Below, piece by piece: positions 26,959-38,056 of a stretch of 61,746 nt of DNA. Source of the stretch: Synechococcaceae cyanobacterium SM2_3_1 (GTDB lineage: Bacteria; Cyanobacteriota; Cyanobacteriia; Thermostichales; Thermostichaceae); the NCBI GenBank assembly GCA_012030715.1, contig JAAUUJ010000005.1, positions 1-61,746 of the forward strand, written 5' to 3'. The notes below the pieces were generated by a model, which saw only the letters and a list, made by a program, of their open reading frames with translations, was not told the origin of the DNA and did not search any database. How positions within the stretch are numbered: the first letter of the stretch is position 1; each line of letters starts with the position of its first letter. The position numbers were made by a program, and so were the translations under genes.

Positions 26959-28386
26959 TTAAACTTCGCTGACCACTGGAGTTTCCTGCAATTCTGGCTC
27001 ATCGGATGGGGGAGGGGGCGAGGACTGATTAAAGGCCACACGCAGACCCGGAGGTGCCAGGAAGGTTGTCAGGATCACCATGATAATGATCGCAGCTTCC
27101 AGAGGCTTGCTGAGAACACCACTGGCAGCACCAATCCCAGCAAACACCAGGCCCACCTCTCCCCGTGGGATCATGCCAATGCCAATGGCCAGACGGTTAA
27201 TCCCAGGTTGGCCAAAAAACGACCATCCAGTGACCACCTTACCGATAATCGCTACCCCGATCAGGAAGATAGCAATCACCAGACCTTCACGGTTTTCGGG
27301 AATTGCAGGGTTGAGCACCCCCAGATCGGCTCTGGCCCCCACCGAAACAAAGAAGATCGGAACCAGCAGATCGGCAATCGGTTTTACCAGTTCATCCAGT
27401 TCATTGCGGGCATCCGTTTCATCCAGCACCAGCCCAGCAGCAAAAGCTCCCAGAATGGCTTCTAGATGCAGGGCATTCCCCAGAAAGGCCATCAAAAAGG
27501 CAAAACTAAAGGCCGGAATCACGATATTGCCGCGGGTTTTGAGCTTTTCCACCACCATGACAAAGGTTTTATTAAAAACCCCACCCAGAAGAATAGATCC
27601 CACCAGAAAGGCCGTAGCGCCCGCGATCAGGTAAATCACCTGAGTGACATCCACTTCCCCTGACTTGGCCAGACTGGCCACCACCGCCAGAACAATGATC
27701 CCGAGCACGTCATCAATGACCGCTGCCCCGACAATGATCTGGCCTTCTTTAGATTTCAACTGACCCAGTTCGGAGAGCACTTTAGAGGTAATGCCGATAC
27801 TGGTGGCCGTCAGGGCAGCTCCGGCAAAAATGGCGGGGATTGCCGAGACATGAAATAAGGTCATCAAGCCCACTGTGCCTGCTGCAAAGGGAACCGCGAC
27901 CCCGACACAGGCCACCACCGTGGCTTGCACGCCCACAGCCTTAAGCTGACGCAGATCGGACTCCAGGCCAATCTCGAACAGGAGAATAATCACCCCCAGT
28001 TCCGCCAGCACCGAGATCACTTCACTCTGGGTGGCAAAGATCCTCTCCACCAGATCGGGGGTCAGCCTATCCACCCACTGCAGCACGGTCATCACCCCTG
28101 AAGCAGCAGCAGGCAGCCCACTCTCGGGAAAGATCACCCAATGCAAAGCCGAGACCCCGACCACCACGCCAGCAACCAATTCCCCCAGCACTGGCGGGAG
28201 ATCCAGGGTTCTAGTGAGTTCTCCCCCTAACTTGCTGGCCAGGTAGATCACTACCAGACTGAGAAGCACACTGGCCAGGATCAGGGGAGCAGTTTCTGCC
28301 TCTGCAGAGGCTAGCAGGGGATGGGAGGGGGGCAGGAAAGCTAACGGATCAAAAATGGAAGATAGAAAGGGTTGGATCAACATCAT
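26959..28386 (-). CDS. NhaS3-like Na+/H+ antiporter (CPA2)
   Basis: The 475-residue integral membrane protein has about twelve segments. It shows the CPA2 motifs DLPPVLGELVAGVVVG, ALTATSIGITSKVLSEL and AAVIDDVLGIIVLAVVA, the last with the paired Asp residues essential for Na+/H+ exchange in NapA/NhaS3. The acidic-proline C-terminus is short. In cyanobacteria NhaS3-type proteins often sit by bicA, recycling the Na+ taken up with bicarbonate. It lies 76 bases after bicA and 24 before mrpC, so one transcript is likely. The symbol nhaS3 is probable but not proved. Confidence 0.88.
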   Translation of the reverse strand: MMLIQPFLSSIFDPLAFLPPSHPLLASAEAETAPLILASVLLSLVVIYLASKLGGELTRTLDLPPVLGELVAGVVVGVSALHWVIFPESGLPAAASGVMTVLQWVDRLTPDLVERIFATQSEVISVLAELGVIILLFEIGLESDLRQLKAVGVQATVVACVGVAVPFAAGTVGLMTLFHVSAIPAIFAGAALTATSIGITSKVLSELGQLKSKEGQIIVGAAVIDDVLGIIVLAVVASLAKSGEVDVTQVIYLIAGATAFLVGSILLGGVFNKTFVMVVEKLKTRGNIVIPAFSFAFLMAFLGNALHLEAILGAFAAGLVLDETDARNELDELVKPIADLLVPIFFVSVGARADLGVLNPAIPENREGLVIAIFLIGVAIIGKVVTGWSFFGQPGINRLAIGIGMIPRGEVGLVFAGIGAASGVLSKPLEAAIIIMVILTTFLAPPGLRVAFNQSSPPPPSDEPELQETPVVSEV

Positions 28387-28462
28387 TGACTCTAGGTAAG
28401 GGACAAATCTAGACGGACAGCCTGAAGATATTCAATCTGGATCGGGAAGAGGAAAAGCAGGT

Positions 28463-30124
28463 CTAGGCGACAGCAGCATTGATCTGGACATGGCTCAAGG
28501 CTTGATGCAGAGCTTCTGTGCGGTCCTGCAGAACATGATCTGGATGAATGAGCTCAAATAAGCCCAGCTTCTCTAGGCGGTGTTGAATCTTCTCGCTAGC
28601 CCCGACAAGATAAATAGCCAGTCCCTTCTCATGAGCATCACGGATGACGTTTTCGATGGCCAGAGAAGCGGTCACTCCCATGGAAGGCACCTCTGAGAGA
28701 TCCACTACCAGAACATCGGCATCTTTCATCGCGTTGTGTTCACGGGCAATCGCCTTGGACAGACCGAAGATCATGGGTCCACTTAAACAAAACATTAAAA
28801 TCCGTCCCTGCCCCTGATCCAGCAAGCCCTTTTGTTCTTGAGTGAGGGGGACATCATCATCCAGATCTGAGATCAGCTTGACATTGGCAGCCTGGGTTTC
28901 ACTCAGTTTTTCAATGGTCAGGATGTTGGCAACAAAAACACCCACACCAACGGCTACGATCAGGTCCACGAACACAGTTAAAAATAAGACCCCATACATG
29001 ATCAGGGCCCCTTTGGCGGAAACCTTATGGGACCGTTTCAGGAAACTCCAGTCCAGGATATCCAGACCCACTTTCAGGGCGATCCCTGCTAGAACGGCCA
29101 TAGGAATGGGTTGGGTCAGACGGGCGGCCCCCAGCACGACCACCAAGAGAATCAGCGCCCGTGTTAAGCCAGAAACGGCCGTTCTCGCTCCTAGCTGAAT
29201 ATTGACGACGGTTCCCATCGTGGCCCCAGCCCCCGGCAAGCCCCCACACAAACCGGACACAATGTTACCGATCCCTTGACCCATCAATTCCTGGTTGGAT
29301 TGATGCTCCGTTCGAGTCAAGCTATCCGCGATCACAGCCGTCAGTAGGGTATCAATGCAGCCCAGCAAGCCCAGCATTACCCCGTCGACAAACATCACGG
29401 TCAACTGTCCGGAACTGAAGGTGGGAAGCTGCAACGGGGGCAGCCCCACGGGAATTTCACCGATGCGACGGATCTCCACATCAGAGAACACCAGCAGAGA
29501 GATTCCTGTGCCAATAATGAGGGCGACCAGCTGAGGCGGAACCCATTGCTTGACTTGTTTGGGGGTGAGGAAGATGATTGCCAGGGTCAGGGCCCCAAGG
29601 AGCAGTTCGACTGGGTTAAGGTTCACCATGAGCTCTGGAAGAGCTGTGAGAGTGCCGACCACCCCTCCTTTCGGAGCGGCTTGACCCAGAAAGGGAGCCA
29701 CTTGCAAAATAATCAAAATTACCCCAATTCCTGACATGAATCCAGAGATGACGCTATAGGGCATCAGGGTGATATATTTACCCAGCTTAAAAAAACCAAA
29801 AATGATCTGAAACAAGCCAGCCATCATGACAACGGTAAAGGCCATGGCCAGCCCATTTTCAGGATCACTGGCGGTCAGGCTCGCCACAATCGATGTCATG
29901 ACCACTGTCATCGGACCTGTGGGTTCTGAGATCAGGGTGGGAGTACCACCGAAAAGGGCAGCAAAAAATCCCACACAAATCGCGCCATACAGCCCACCAA
30001 TGGGACCCACCCCAGAGGCGACCCCGAAAGCAAGGGCAAGGGGGAGTGAGACGACTGCAGTGGTGACACCTCCGAAGAGATCTCCTCGCAAATTGTCAAA
30101 ACGGATCAGGTTAGTGATTGACAT
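28463..30124 (-). CDS. bicA: BicA Na+-dependent bicarbonate transporter (SulP family)
   Basis: The 553-residue protein closely follows cyanobacterial BicA: an opening MSITNLIRFDNLRGDLFGG, then FGGTPTLISEPTGPMTVVMT, YSVISGFMSGIGVILIILQ, GCIDTLLTAVIADSLTRTEH and GAGATMGTVVNIQ, with a C-terminal STAS domain (about 430-545, DVLVVDLSEVPSMGVTASLA). BicA imports HCO3- with Na+ at low affinity and high flux into the cytoplasm for the CO2-concentrating mechanism. It leads a nine-gene run with the Na+/H+ antiporter and mrp genes. Length is close to the PCC 7002 protein as I recall it. Confidence 0.95.
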   Translation of the reverse strand: MSITNLIRFDNLRGDLFGGVTTAVVSLPLALAFGVASGVGPIGGLYGAICVGFFAALFGGTPTLISEPTGPMTVVMTSIVASLTASDPENGLAMAFTVVMMAGLFQIIFGFFKLGKYITLMPYSVISGFMSGIGVILIILQVAPFLGQAAPKGGVVGTLTALPELMVNLNPVELLLGALTLAIIFLTPKQVKQWVPPQLVALIIGTGISLLVFSDVEIRRIGEIPVGLPPLQLPTFSSGQLTVMFVDGVMLGLLGCIDTLLTAVIADSLTRTEHQSNQELMGQGIGNIVSGLCGGLPGAGATMGTVVNIQLGARTAVSGLTRALILLVVVLGAARLTQPIPMAVLAGIALKVGLDILDWSFLKRSHKVSAKGALIMYGVLFLTVFVDLIVAVGVGVFVANILTIEKLSETQAANVKLISDLDDDVPLTQEQKGLLDQGQGRILMFCLSGPMIFGLSKAIAREHNAMKDADVLVVDLSEVPSMGVTASLAIENVIRDAHEKGLAIYLVGASEKIQHRLEKLGLFELIHPDHVLQDRTEALHQALSHVQINAAVA

Positions 30125-30605
30125 AAGCAGCGAATAAAAGATGTTCCTATTCCAAACGAAGACAACTAGCTCATCACAAATGGAGACCGAGAAATATCAG
30201 AACCTCAAAGCTTCGGCAAGTATCTGGCCGTAGGAGCTGCATAGAGCCACTCCATAACGGTTAGGTGAAGCATATCATCAGATTGAGTCTATCGATGCTG
30301 GTTTAAAATAGATTTTTATCTATACATTAACTAAAAATATAAAGATACTCTGCAGGTCTGCCTGGGCTTTCTGATCAGAGGTTCGCTGCTCTGGGAGGGT
30401 CTCACGGCCTGAAAATGGGTTCGAACCTCAAGAGTGGATCACAGACTTTTATTACAGGCGGCCCCAGGTCTCGGTCAAAATTCCTAGGATCAGAACAGTT
30501 CCATCTTTTTGGATATGGATAAAGATCGGGCTTGAGAACTGATCAAATCCTTTGAAATTGATAGTGGATCAATATGATTGTTCGGCGGACAGCAGGAGAG
30601 CTGTG
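30125..30605. promoter_or_regulatory. Divergent promoter region of bicA, with a palindrome at 30308-30323
   Basis: No gene is seen in these 480 bases. The most notable element is a perfect palindrome ATAGAT-TTTT-ATCTAT (30308-30323) in a local AT-rich stretch (30300-30350), about 185 bases upstream of the bicA start. TTA...TAA-like words nearby (30326-30338) loosely recall CmpR/CcmR (LysR) sites, which control low-CO2 genes. The region also serves the FAD oxidoreductase gene in the other direction. The operator role is inferred. Confidence 0.4.
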
Positions 30606-32183
30606 ATGGAAACGTTTGACTATATTGTCTTAGGGGCAGGGTTAGGGGGACTTTCAGCGGCTGCCTGTCTAACCAAGCAAGGACAGCGGGTGCTGGTGCT
30701 GGAGCAGCATTATCTTCCTGGTGGATGTTGCCACACCTTTCAGTTTGGAGACTACCACTTCTGTGCCGATGTTCACTACATTTCTCAATGCGGTCAGCAG
30801 GAAGTCATCGCAAAGTTTCTCAACTATATTGAGCGAGAGATTGCCTTCAACTCGCTTGATCCGGAGGGCTTCGATCGGGTAATCACCCCTGAGGTTGACT
30901 TCCGCATTCCCCTGGGTTGGGAGACTTTTCGCCAGCGGATGCTTTCCACCTTTCCCGAGGAATCGACTCCCATCAATCGCTATTTCGACACCATTCAATG
31001 CCTGCACCAGGCAATGGAAACCCTTAACCGCGAGGTGGCCTGGTACGACCCCCACTGGCATGATTGGCTCAAACTGCCCAGGTTCTGGAACCTTTTTCAC
31101 AAACGCAACTGGACCCTCCAGGATCTCTATGATCAGGTGGGTCTCTCGCCAAAATTACAAGCATTGTTAGCGGGTCAGAGTGGCGATTATGCGTTACCCC
31201 CCTCACAAATTGCCCTGATCACTCATACGTCTCTGGTCTGGGATTACTGTCAGGGGGCCTATTATCCTCGGCACCATTTCGGCCAATTTGTCAATACTCT
31301 AGTTGAAGCTATCACCACCCGCGGCGGTACTCTCAAACTCTCCACTCCTGTAGAATGCATTGAGCTCCGAAATGGAGAGGTAAATTCTGTTACAGCTGGT
31401 GGAACTCAATATCGGGCGCGGCGGGCTTACATTAGCGACCTCGATCCTAAACTCACGGTTCAGCTGATGCAAGATCCCACACAGATCGATCCGCAGGAAC
31501 TGGAAAGACTGACCAGGTATGACTATTCAGCGAGCGCCTTCAATATCTATTTAGGACTGGATCAACGCTTTCAACCTCAGAATTATGGCATCGGCAACTG
31601 GAATATCTGGTATTACCCGAATGCTAATTTGAACGACGCCTATGAACAGCAGTTGCGTGGACAGCTGGAGCATCCCTGGATCTTCCTGTCCTGTCCCACA
31701 CTCAAATCCACAGAACCCGGCATTGCTCCCTCCGGTCACCACATTCTGGAAATCACCACCGTCTGCCCCTACAAGATGTTCCACCACTTGCACCTGAGTG
31801 ATCCTCAGGCGTATAAGGCCAAAAAACGGCAAGTTTATCAGGCGGTAATGGCCAGCGTTCAGGATCTGATCCCGGATATTAACTCCTACTGCCGCATGAA
31901 GATCTACGGTACTCCCACCACAAGTGAATACTATTTAGGACAACCCGAGGGCAACATTTATGGGGCAAAGCTCATCCCCCAACAGGTGGGCCTGAACCGG
32001 ATCGGCTACCGCACCGCCTGGCCCAATCTCTTTCTGGTGGGGGCTAGTGCCGGGTATCCCAGCGTTCCAGAGGTGATCAACAATGGCATGGCTGTGGTCA
32101 AGCTGCTCACAGGCGCATCTCTCCAGCAAGGATCTGCTCACCAGCTCCAGCACCGTCCGCAAGTTGCTCATGTGGGAGGATAA
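30606..32183 (+). CDS. FAD/NAD(P)-dependent oxidoreductase, carotenoid desaturase/isomerase-retinol saturase type
   Basis: The 525-residue flavoprotein has an N-terminal dinucleotide motif (YIVLGAGLGGLSAAACLTKQG), then VLEQHYLPGGCCHTF, and the C-terminal FAD block LFLVGASAGYPSVPEVINNG. This is the phytoene-desaturase/CrtH/RetSat superfamily. It differs from true CrtH in the N-terminal blocks, so I do not assign crtH or crtO. Possible substrates are carotenoids or other polyenes. ATG 30606 follows AGGAGAG; an in-frame start at 30552 is less likely. It ends 66 bases before a response regulator gene on the same strand. Confidence 0.82.
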   Translation: METFDYIVLGAGLGGLSAAACLTKQGQRVLVLEQHYLPGGCCHTFQFGDYHFCADVHYISQCGQQEVIAKFLNYIEREIAFNSLDPEGFDRVITPEVDFRIPLGWETFRQRMLSTFPEESTPINRYFDTIQCLHQAMETLNREVAWYDPHWHDWLKLPRFWNLFHKRNWTLQDLYDQVGLSPKLQALLAGQSGDYALPPSQIALITHTSLVWDYCQGAYYPRHHFGQFVNTLVEAITTRGGTLKLSTPVECIELRNGEVNSVTAGGTQYRARRAYISDLDPKLTVQLMQDPTQIDPQELERLTRYDYSASAFNIYLGLDQRFQPQNYGIGNWNIWYYPNANLNDAYEQQLRGQLEHPWIFLSCPTLKSTEPGIAPSGHHILEITTVCPYKMFHHLHLSDPQAYKAKKRQVYQAVMASVQDLIPDINSYCRMKIYGTPTTSEYYLGQPEGNIYGAKLIPQQVGLNRIGYRTAWPNLFLVGASAGYPSVPEVINNGMAVVKLLTGASLQQGSAHQLQHRPQVAHVGG

Positions 32184-32249
32184 TCAAATCCTGCCGTTTC
32201 CTGGACTGGGGTAGGATATCGAAGTTCTAAATGTCCTCGGGATGACTGC

Positions 32250-34140
32250 ATGAGGTTGCTGCTGATCGACGATGACGAGCCATTCTTAGAATCGCTGGCC
32301 CGGCAGTTAACGCGCTACCGCTTTGCCGTCGATACCGCCCTGGATGGGGAATCGGCAAGGGCCTATGTCTCCCTGTTTCACTATGATGTGCTGCTGCTGG
32401 ATGTAAGTCTTCCCGACATCAGTGGTATTTCCCTCTGTCAGCAGTTGCGCACCCAGGGATACACCATGCCAATTCTTTTCCTCACGGGACGAGACCGATC
32501 CACCGATAAGGTTGAGGGCTTGAATGCGGGAGCCGACGACTACGTGGTAAAACCGGTTGATTTGAATGAGCTGATCGCCCGGATCTACGCCCTCTTACGC
32601 CGAGAGTACCAGAACCTGCCGACCACTCTGCGGTGGGGATCCCTCACCCTGGATCCCAGTACCTTTGAAGCGACCTACAATCAGCAATTTTTGAACCTGA
32701 CTCCCAAGGAGTTGGGAATCCTGGAGCTATTCCTGCGAGCGCCCAGCCATATCCGTAGCCCTGGGGCGATTATTGAAAGTCTCTGGGCCAATGAAGATCC
32801 TCCCGGCGAGGATGTAGTCCGAACCCATATGAAAGGAATACGACAGAAACTCAAAGCTGCCGGAGCCCCCAAGGATCTGATCGAGACCGTTTACGGATTG
32901 GGGTACCGTCTGAATAAACAGTGGGAACCCTCACCTCAGGAGCAAGATTTTCCTCAGCAGCTGGAGCTCCCAGACATGGGTAGTCCTGAAATCCATGCCC
33001 TCACCCAGATCTGGGAAATCTACAAACCCCTGATGGTATCTCGCCTAGAAGGACTGGAAACCATCATCCAGGCGGCCAGACAGGGAACACTCACGCCCGA
33101 GAGCAGGAAACACGCCGCCACAGATGCCCATAAGCTGGTGGGATCACTGGGAAGTTTTGGGTTTGAGATCGGTTCTAAGCTCGCTCGCCAGGTGGAAGAA
33201 ACATTGAATCTGATCACACCCCCAACCCGAACAGGTCGCTCAACTGGCCACATGGGTCCAGACCCTACGTCTGACTCTGGATCAACCCCCTTCCTTAACT
33301 TCATTTCCCACCTGCCCGCATTTGCAGATCGCCGTTTTTTTTCTAGGTGAAGATGCCTCCTCTTTTGGAGAACAGCTTCGGCAGCAGGCATCCAGAGAAA
33401 ACGTGACCCTGATCACCTATCCCTTTCCCCTGCCCTCCCATTGGCTGGCTGAGATCAAAACCCGGATTTCCCAGATGGAACAACCTGAATTAAGTTGCCT
33501 GATCCTGAATGAACCACTGTTTAATCCCGAGCTAACCCAACCTGAAAAAAACACTACAGGAGCAGACATTATCGCCCAGCTTCGCCACATATTCTCAGAG
33601 CAGGCGATGATCGCCCTTGTCCCTGGAGGGGGTCTGGCGGAACGCCTGGAGATGGTTCGCTGCGGGGTTGATCGGGTGATGCTGAAACCATTACAGGCAG
33701 GCCAAGTACTCGAAGTTGCCCGTCAGCTATTGCGATCGCGGGTCAACCATTATCAAATCTTTTTGCTGGATGATGATCCAGTCTTTCTAGCCGGATTGGA
33801 AACCCAGTTGATGCCATGGCCGTTTGAGATTAAAACCTTTACAACAGTGGATGCCTTCTGGGTTGTTCTGGAACACTCCCCCCCCGATCTGCTGATTCTG
33901 GATGTTGAGATGCCTGATACTAGTGGTCTGGAGCTTTGCCAGGTCCTCCGCAGTGATCCACAATGGTCGCAACTTCCGATTATTTTTTTGACCCATCATC
34001 AAGATCTTGAAACTCAACGGCAGGCCTATGCCTGTGGCGCAGATGATCTGGTGATCAAACCTGTCCAGGCGAAGGAGTTGGCCAATCGGATCTTAAATCG
34101 ACTGCAGCGGGTCCAACCTCCATTCCCCCTGAACCGTTGA
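32250..34140 (+). CDS. Response regulator REC-wHTH-Hpt-REC'-REC, frameshifted in the middle
   Basis: The first part has a receiver domain (about 1-115, phospho-Asp in LLLDVSLPD, Lys in VVKPVD), an OmpR-type winged helix (130-225) and an Hpt domain (about 255-320, phospho-His in ATDAHKLVGSLGSFG). The frame is then lost at a C5 run (33219-33223). Removing one C continues as ITPQPEQVAQLATWVQTLRL into an unusual receiver-like segment (SCLILNEPLF, VMLKPLQ; no clear phospho-Asp) and a full C-terminal receiver (LDDDP, LLILDVEMPD, VIKPVQ). The whole is about 630 residues. Such multi-receiver DNA-binding regulators are found in cyanobacteria. The adjacent kinase and single receiver make it part of one phosphorelay. 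Confidence 0.8.
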
Positions 34141-34188
34141 TGTATTCTCCAAGCTACATATTTTTCCTACAGTCTGCGGCTAAAGTGA

Positions 34189-37100
34189 ATGGGGTCAGTG
34201 AGGTTAGTACCGATGTCCGGGGAGACTCCCTTTCCACCCCATATTCACACCCAACTCGTCAAGGTCTTCCCGTCAACTCTGCTAGTGGACGTGATCGAGC
34301 AGATGAGCCAGGTGCGAGGAAGTGGGTGCATCCTAACTTCAGTTGATTCCCTAGGACTGGCACGGGAGAACCCAGATTCCCCCCAGACAGAAACCGCCCG
34401 TAGTTTGCGCTCCAGTTGTGCTCTGGTGGTTGACAATGAACAGCTCGTGGGCATTTTTACTGAACGAGATCTGGTGAAATTAGCAGCCTCTGGCCATCCC
34501 CTGCAGTCTCTGCAAGTGGGAGAGATGATGACTCAGCCTGTCCAGACCCTTTCCACCCGTGACGCTCAGGACATGTTCACAGCTCTGGCTGCCCTCCGGC
34601 GCTATCGGGTGCGACATTTGCCTGTGGTCACCGCAGGTGGAGATCCGGTGGGCGTGATCACCCTGGATAGTATCCGGCGGGCTCTGCAGCCCCTTAATTT
34701 TCTCAAGCTCAAACGGGTGCGGGATCAAATGGTGCAGCAGGTGATCACAGCACCTGCCTCGGATTCGGTCCTCAGCCTGGCCCAGAAAATGACATCCCAC
34801 CAGGTGAGCTGTGTTGTGATCGTCAACCCCAGTGATAGCTGCTCACCCCTGATCCCGATGGGCATTATGACGGAAGGCGATATTGTTCAATTTCAAGCCC
34901 TGGGATTAAATCTGGCTCATATTAAAGCTGGAGAGGTGATGAGTGCGCCTTTGTTTCCCACCCACCCTGAGGATTCTCTCTGGAGCGCCCACTGTCAGAT
35001 GCAAGCCCGCCGCATCCGGCGCCTGGTGGTGACTTCAGAAGCGGGTGACCTGGTGGGAATCATCACCCAGAGCTGTATTCTGCAGGGCTTAGATCCGATG
35101 GAACTTCTGGGAAATATTGACGAACTGCAACAGTTATTGACCCACCAGTCTCAGGAACTCAGTCAGGTTAACAGTCAGCTGCAAGCTCAAATCGAACAAA
35201 AAAGACAACTGGAAAAGGCTCTGCAACAGGCCAACCAAGCTCTGGACCACCGCATTAATCTGACTCTCGCGGAACTAAAACAAGCCGAAACTCCCGATCC
35301 CCAAACCACTCAACAGCGATTGCAGTACCTGCTCAGTTCTAGTCCAACGGTGATCTATTGTCGGCGTCCGGTGGGGGATTACGGCATGATCTCAATCAGC
35401 CAGAATCTCAGAACCCTGCTGGGCTTTGAGGCGGATACTTTTTTGCAGGATCCTCAATTCTGGCTCACTCAGGTTCATCCCCAGGATCGAGAAGCTGCCT
35501 GTCAATTGCATCCCCTCAATACTCATGCCCGCCAGATCCGGATGCGCCACCAGGATGGCACCTACCGCTGGATCCTGGATCAGTTCAATGTATTGACTGA
35601 TGCTTTGCATCAACCCATCGAAGTATTGGGGTACTGGTTGGATATTACCGAGCGGATCGAGGCCGAACTAGAACGGGATCGTTTTTTAATCTCTCGGTGG
35701 ATATGCTCTGTATTGCTGGCCAGGACGGTTATTTCAAACGAATCAATCCGGCTTTTGAGCAGGTCTTGGGGTATGCGGAAGCAGAATTACTGAGTCAACC
35801 GTTTCTTAATTTTGTGCATCCTGAAGATCAAACCAGGACGTTAGAGGCTTTAGGACAGCTTACGGCAGGCAAACATGTGGTTGCCTTTGAAAATCGTTAT
35901 CGCCGTCACGATCGATCCTATTGCTGGTTGTTGTGGTCTTCGGTCCCTTATCCAGACACGCAGTTAATTTATGCCGTAGCTCGTGATATTACCCAACGAA
36001 AACAGGTGGAGGAGGAATTACGCCGCCAATCAAGATATGAACAGTTACTGGCAGAAATTACCAATAAAGTTCGTCGCTCACTCCAACTGCCCACGATCCT
36101 GCAAACCACTGTCCAGGAAGTTCTGCGTCTTCTTCAGTGTGATCGTGTATTAATTGCCAGAATCCAGTTTGACGGGACTGTCACTGTTATTCAAGAAGCT
36201 CTGGAATCAGAATGGGCCAGTATGCTCAATGTTGAGTATCCAGTGCCTGCCCTGAGAAAACTTTTTGATCAAGAAGGCAAAGATCTCCTTACGGGGGACA
36301 CCTATCCTCTACCCCTTTTGTCCCAGTTTCAGATTCAGGCTCAGCTTGCTCTTTTGATTTTTGTACGGGATAATCCTTGGGGTTTTTTGATTGTCCAGCA
36401 GTGTGTCCGCTCCCGAAGCTGGGGATCAGAAGACAAGGAGCTCCTAAAACAGCTGTCGGATCAACTGGGAATTGCCTTATCCCAATCACAGCTCCTGCAA
36501 CAATTAGAAGATCTAGTAGAACAACGCACACTGGAACTTTCGAATACCAACCGTAGCCTCCAGCAAGAGATCCAGGATCGCATTGCCATTGAGACTGAAT
36601 TGCGAGAAAATGAGCAGCGCCTGGCGGGTATTCTGGCAACTGCTGATGAAGCCATCATTTCCATTGATGAGCAGCAGATCATTCAGATGTTTAATCAGGG
36701 TGCAGAACGAACATTTGGCTACACAGCTCAGGAAGTCATAGGACAGCCACTTACTCTCCTTCTTCCCAAGAACTACCAGTCTAACCACCAGCAGGATGTT
36801 CGCTCTTTTTCTGGAGATCGCAATACCTCACAGCACATGGTGGGTCCTGCGGGTGGAGTGTGGGGCCAACGTAAAAATGGGGAGGTATTTCCCGCTGAAG
36901 CCTCGATCTCACGGTTGAATACACGAGATGGACTTCTGTTTACTGCCATTCTCAAAGATATTACTGAGCGCCGACAGGCGGAGCAGGCTTTGAGGCGAAG
37001 TCAAAATTTACTGCAGCAGATCATCGACAATTCTCCATCGTTAATCTCAGTCATGGATCTGGAGCACCGTCATCTGCTGGTGAACCGCAGTTATGCAGAG

Positions 37101-38051
37101 TTCCTCTCACTCAGCAAGGATGCGTTGATCGGTCAGTCTATTTATGACGTATGGCCACCCGAGGTTGCGGGTGTGATCGCCACCAATAATCAAAAAACTT
37201 TGAATCTGAATACCCCAATTCAAGTAGAAGAGATCCTGGTACGTGGGGATCGTCCCCATACATATCTCTCCAGCATCTTTTCCCTGCAAGGGGAGGATGG
37301 AAATCCCTACGCCATTTGCGGCATTTCTACAGACATCACCAGTCGTAAATTGGTGGAACGGCTGAAGGATGAATTTGTCTCTGTGGTCAGTCATGAATTG
37401 CGTACCCCCCTGACCTCAATTCACGGCTCGCTCAAACTCTTAGCAACCGGCCAACTGGGAGACATGACACAAGAGGGCCAGGAGGTGCTGGATATTGCTG
37501 CCGATAATACCGAGCGTTTAATCCGATTAGTGGGAGATGTGCTGGATCTAGAACGGATTGAATCAGGTCGGTATCGTCTACAAAAAAGTCGCTGTCAAGC
37601 CGCATCTCTCCTGAGTCAGGCAGTAGACATTGTCAGACCCATGGCAGATCGTCACGGGATTGCTCTCCAGATCAAAGCACCTACGGTGATGGTATGGGCG
37701 GCCCCGGATCCGATTCTGCAGACCCTGACCAATCTACTCAGTAACGCCATCAAATTCTCCTCCGCCAATACCACCATCTGGCTGGAGGTGTGGGACGAGG
37801 AAACCCAGGTCCGCTTTTCTGTTCGGGATCAGGGACGAGGGATTCCTGCAGATCGTTTAGAAAGTATTTTTGAGCGGTTTCAACAGGTGGATGCTTCCGA
37901 TTCTCGCATCCGTGGAGGGACAGGACTTGGGCTGGCCATCTGTCGCAGCATTGTGGAGCAGCATGGTGGAAAGATCTGGGTGGAAAGCATCCTCGGGGAG
38001 GGCAGCACCTTCTATTTCACGCTTCCACAGTATGCATCTGATATGGAATAG
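34189..38051 (+). CDS. Multidomain sensor histidine kinase CBS-PAS-PAS-GAF-PAS-PAS-HisKA-HATPase, frameshifted
   Basis: This is a soluble kinase of about 1287 residues once one T is added at the T6 run 35682-35687, which turns DRFLISRW... into DRFFNLSVDMLCIAGQDG. Order: four CBS motifs (about 20-310; ALVVDNEQLVGIFTERDLVKL, MGIMTEGDIV), a coiled coil, PAS1 (about 375-495), PAS2 (500-610), GAF (620-780), PAS3 (800-930), PAS4 (935-1060), HisKA with phospho-His in VSVVSHELRTPLTSIHGS, and HATPase with TNLLSNAIKFS, DQGRGIP and GGTGLGLAICRSIVEQHGG. The GAF domain lacks the bilin-binding Cys-His pair, so it is not a cyanobacteriochrome. CBS domains suggest adenosine-nucleotide sensing. The next gene starts five bases later. 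Confidence 0.85.
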
Positions 38052-38056
38052 GAGTA

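Noticed and set aside
30400..30445. GGTTCGAACC resembling a tRNA T-loop
   Set aside because: The flanking bases do not form a proper five-pair T stem and there is no acceptor or anticodon arm at the right distance.
30606..32183. Assignment as prolycopene isomerase crtH
   Set aside because: Only general superfamily motifs match; the CrtH-specific N-terminal blocks are different.
36030..36540. GAF domain of the sensor kinase as a cyanobacteriochrome
   Set aside because: The bilin-binding Cys-His pair and other chromophore motifs are missing.
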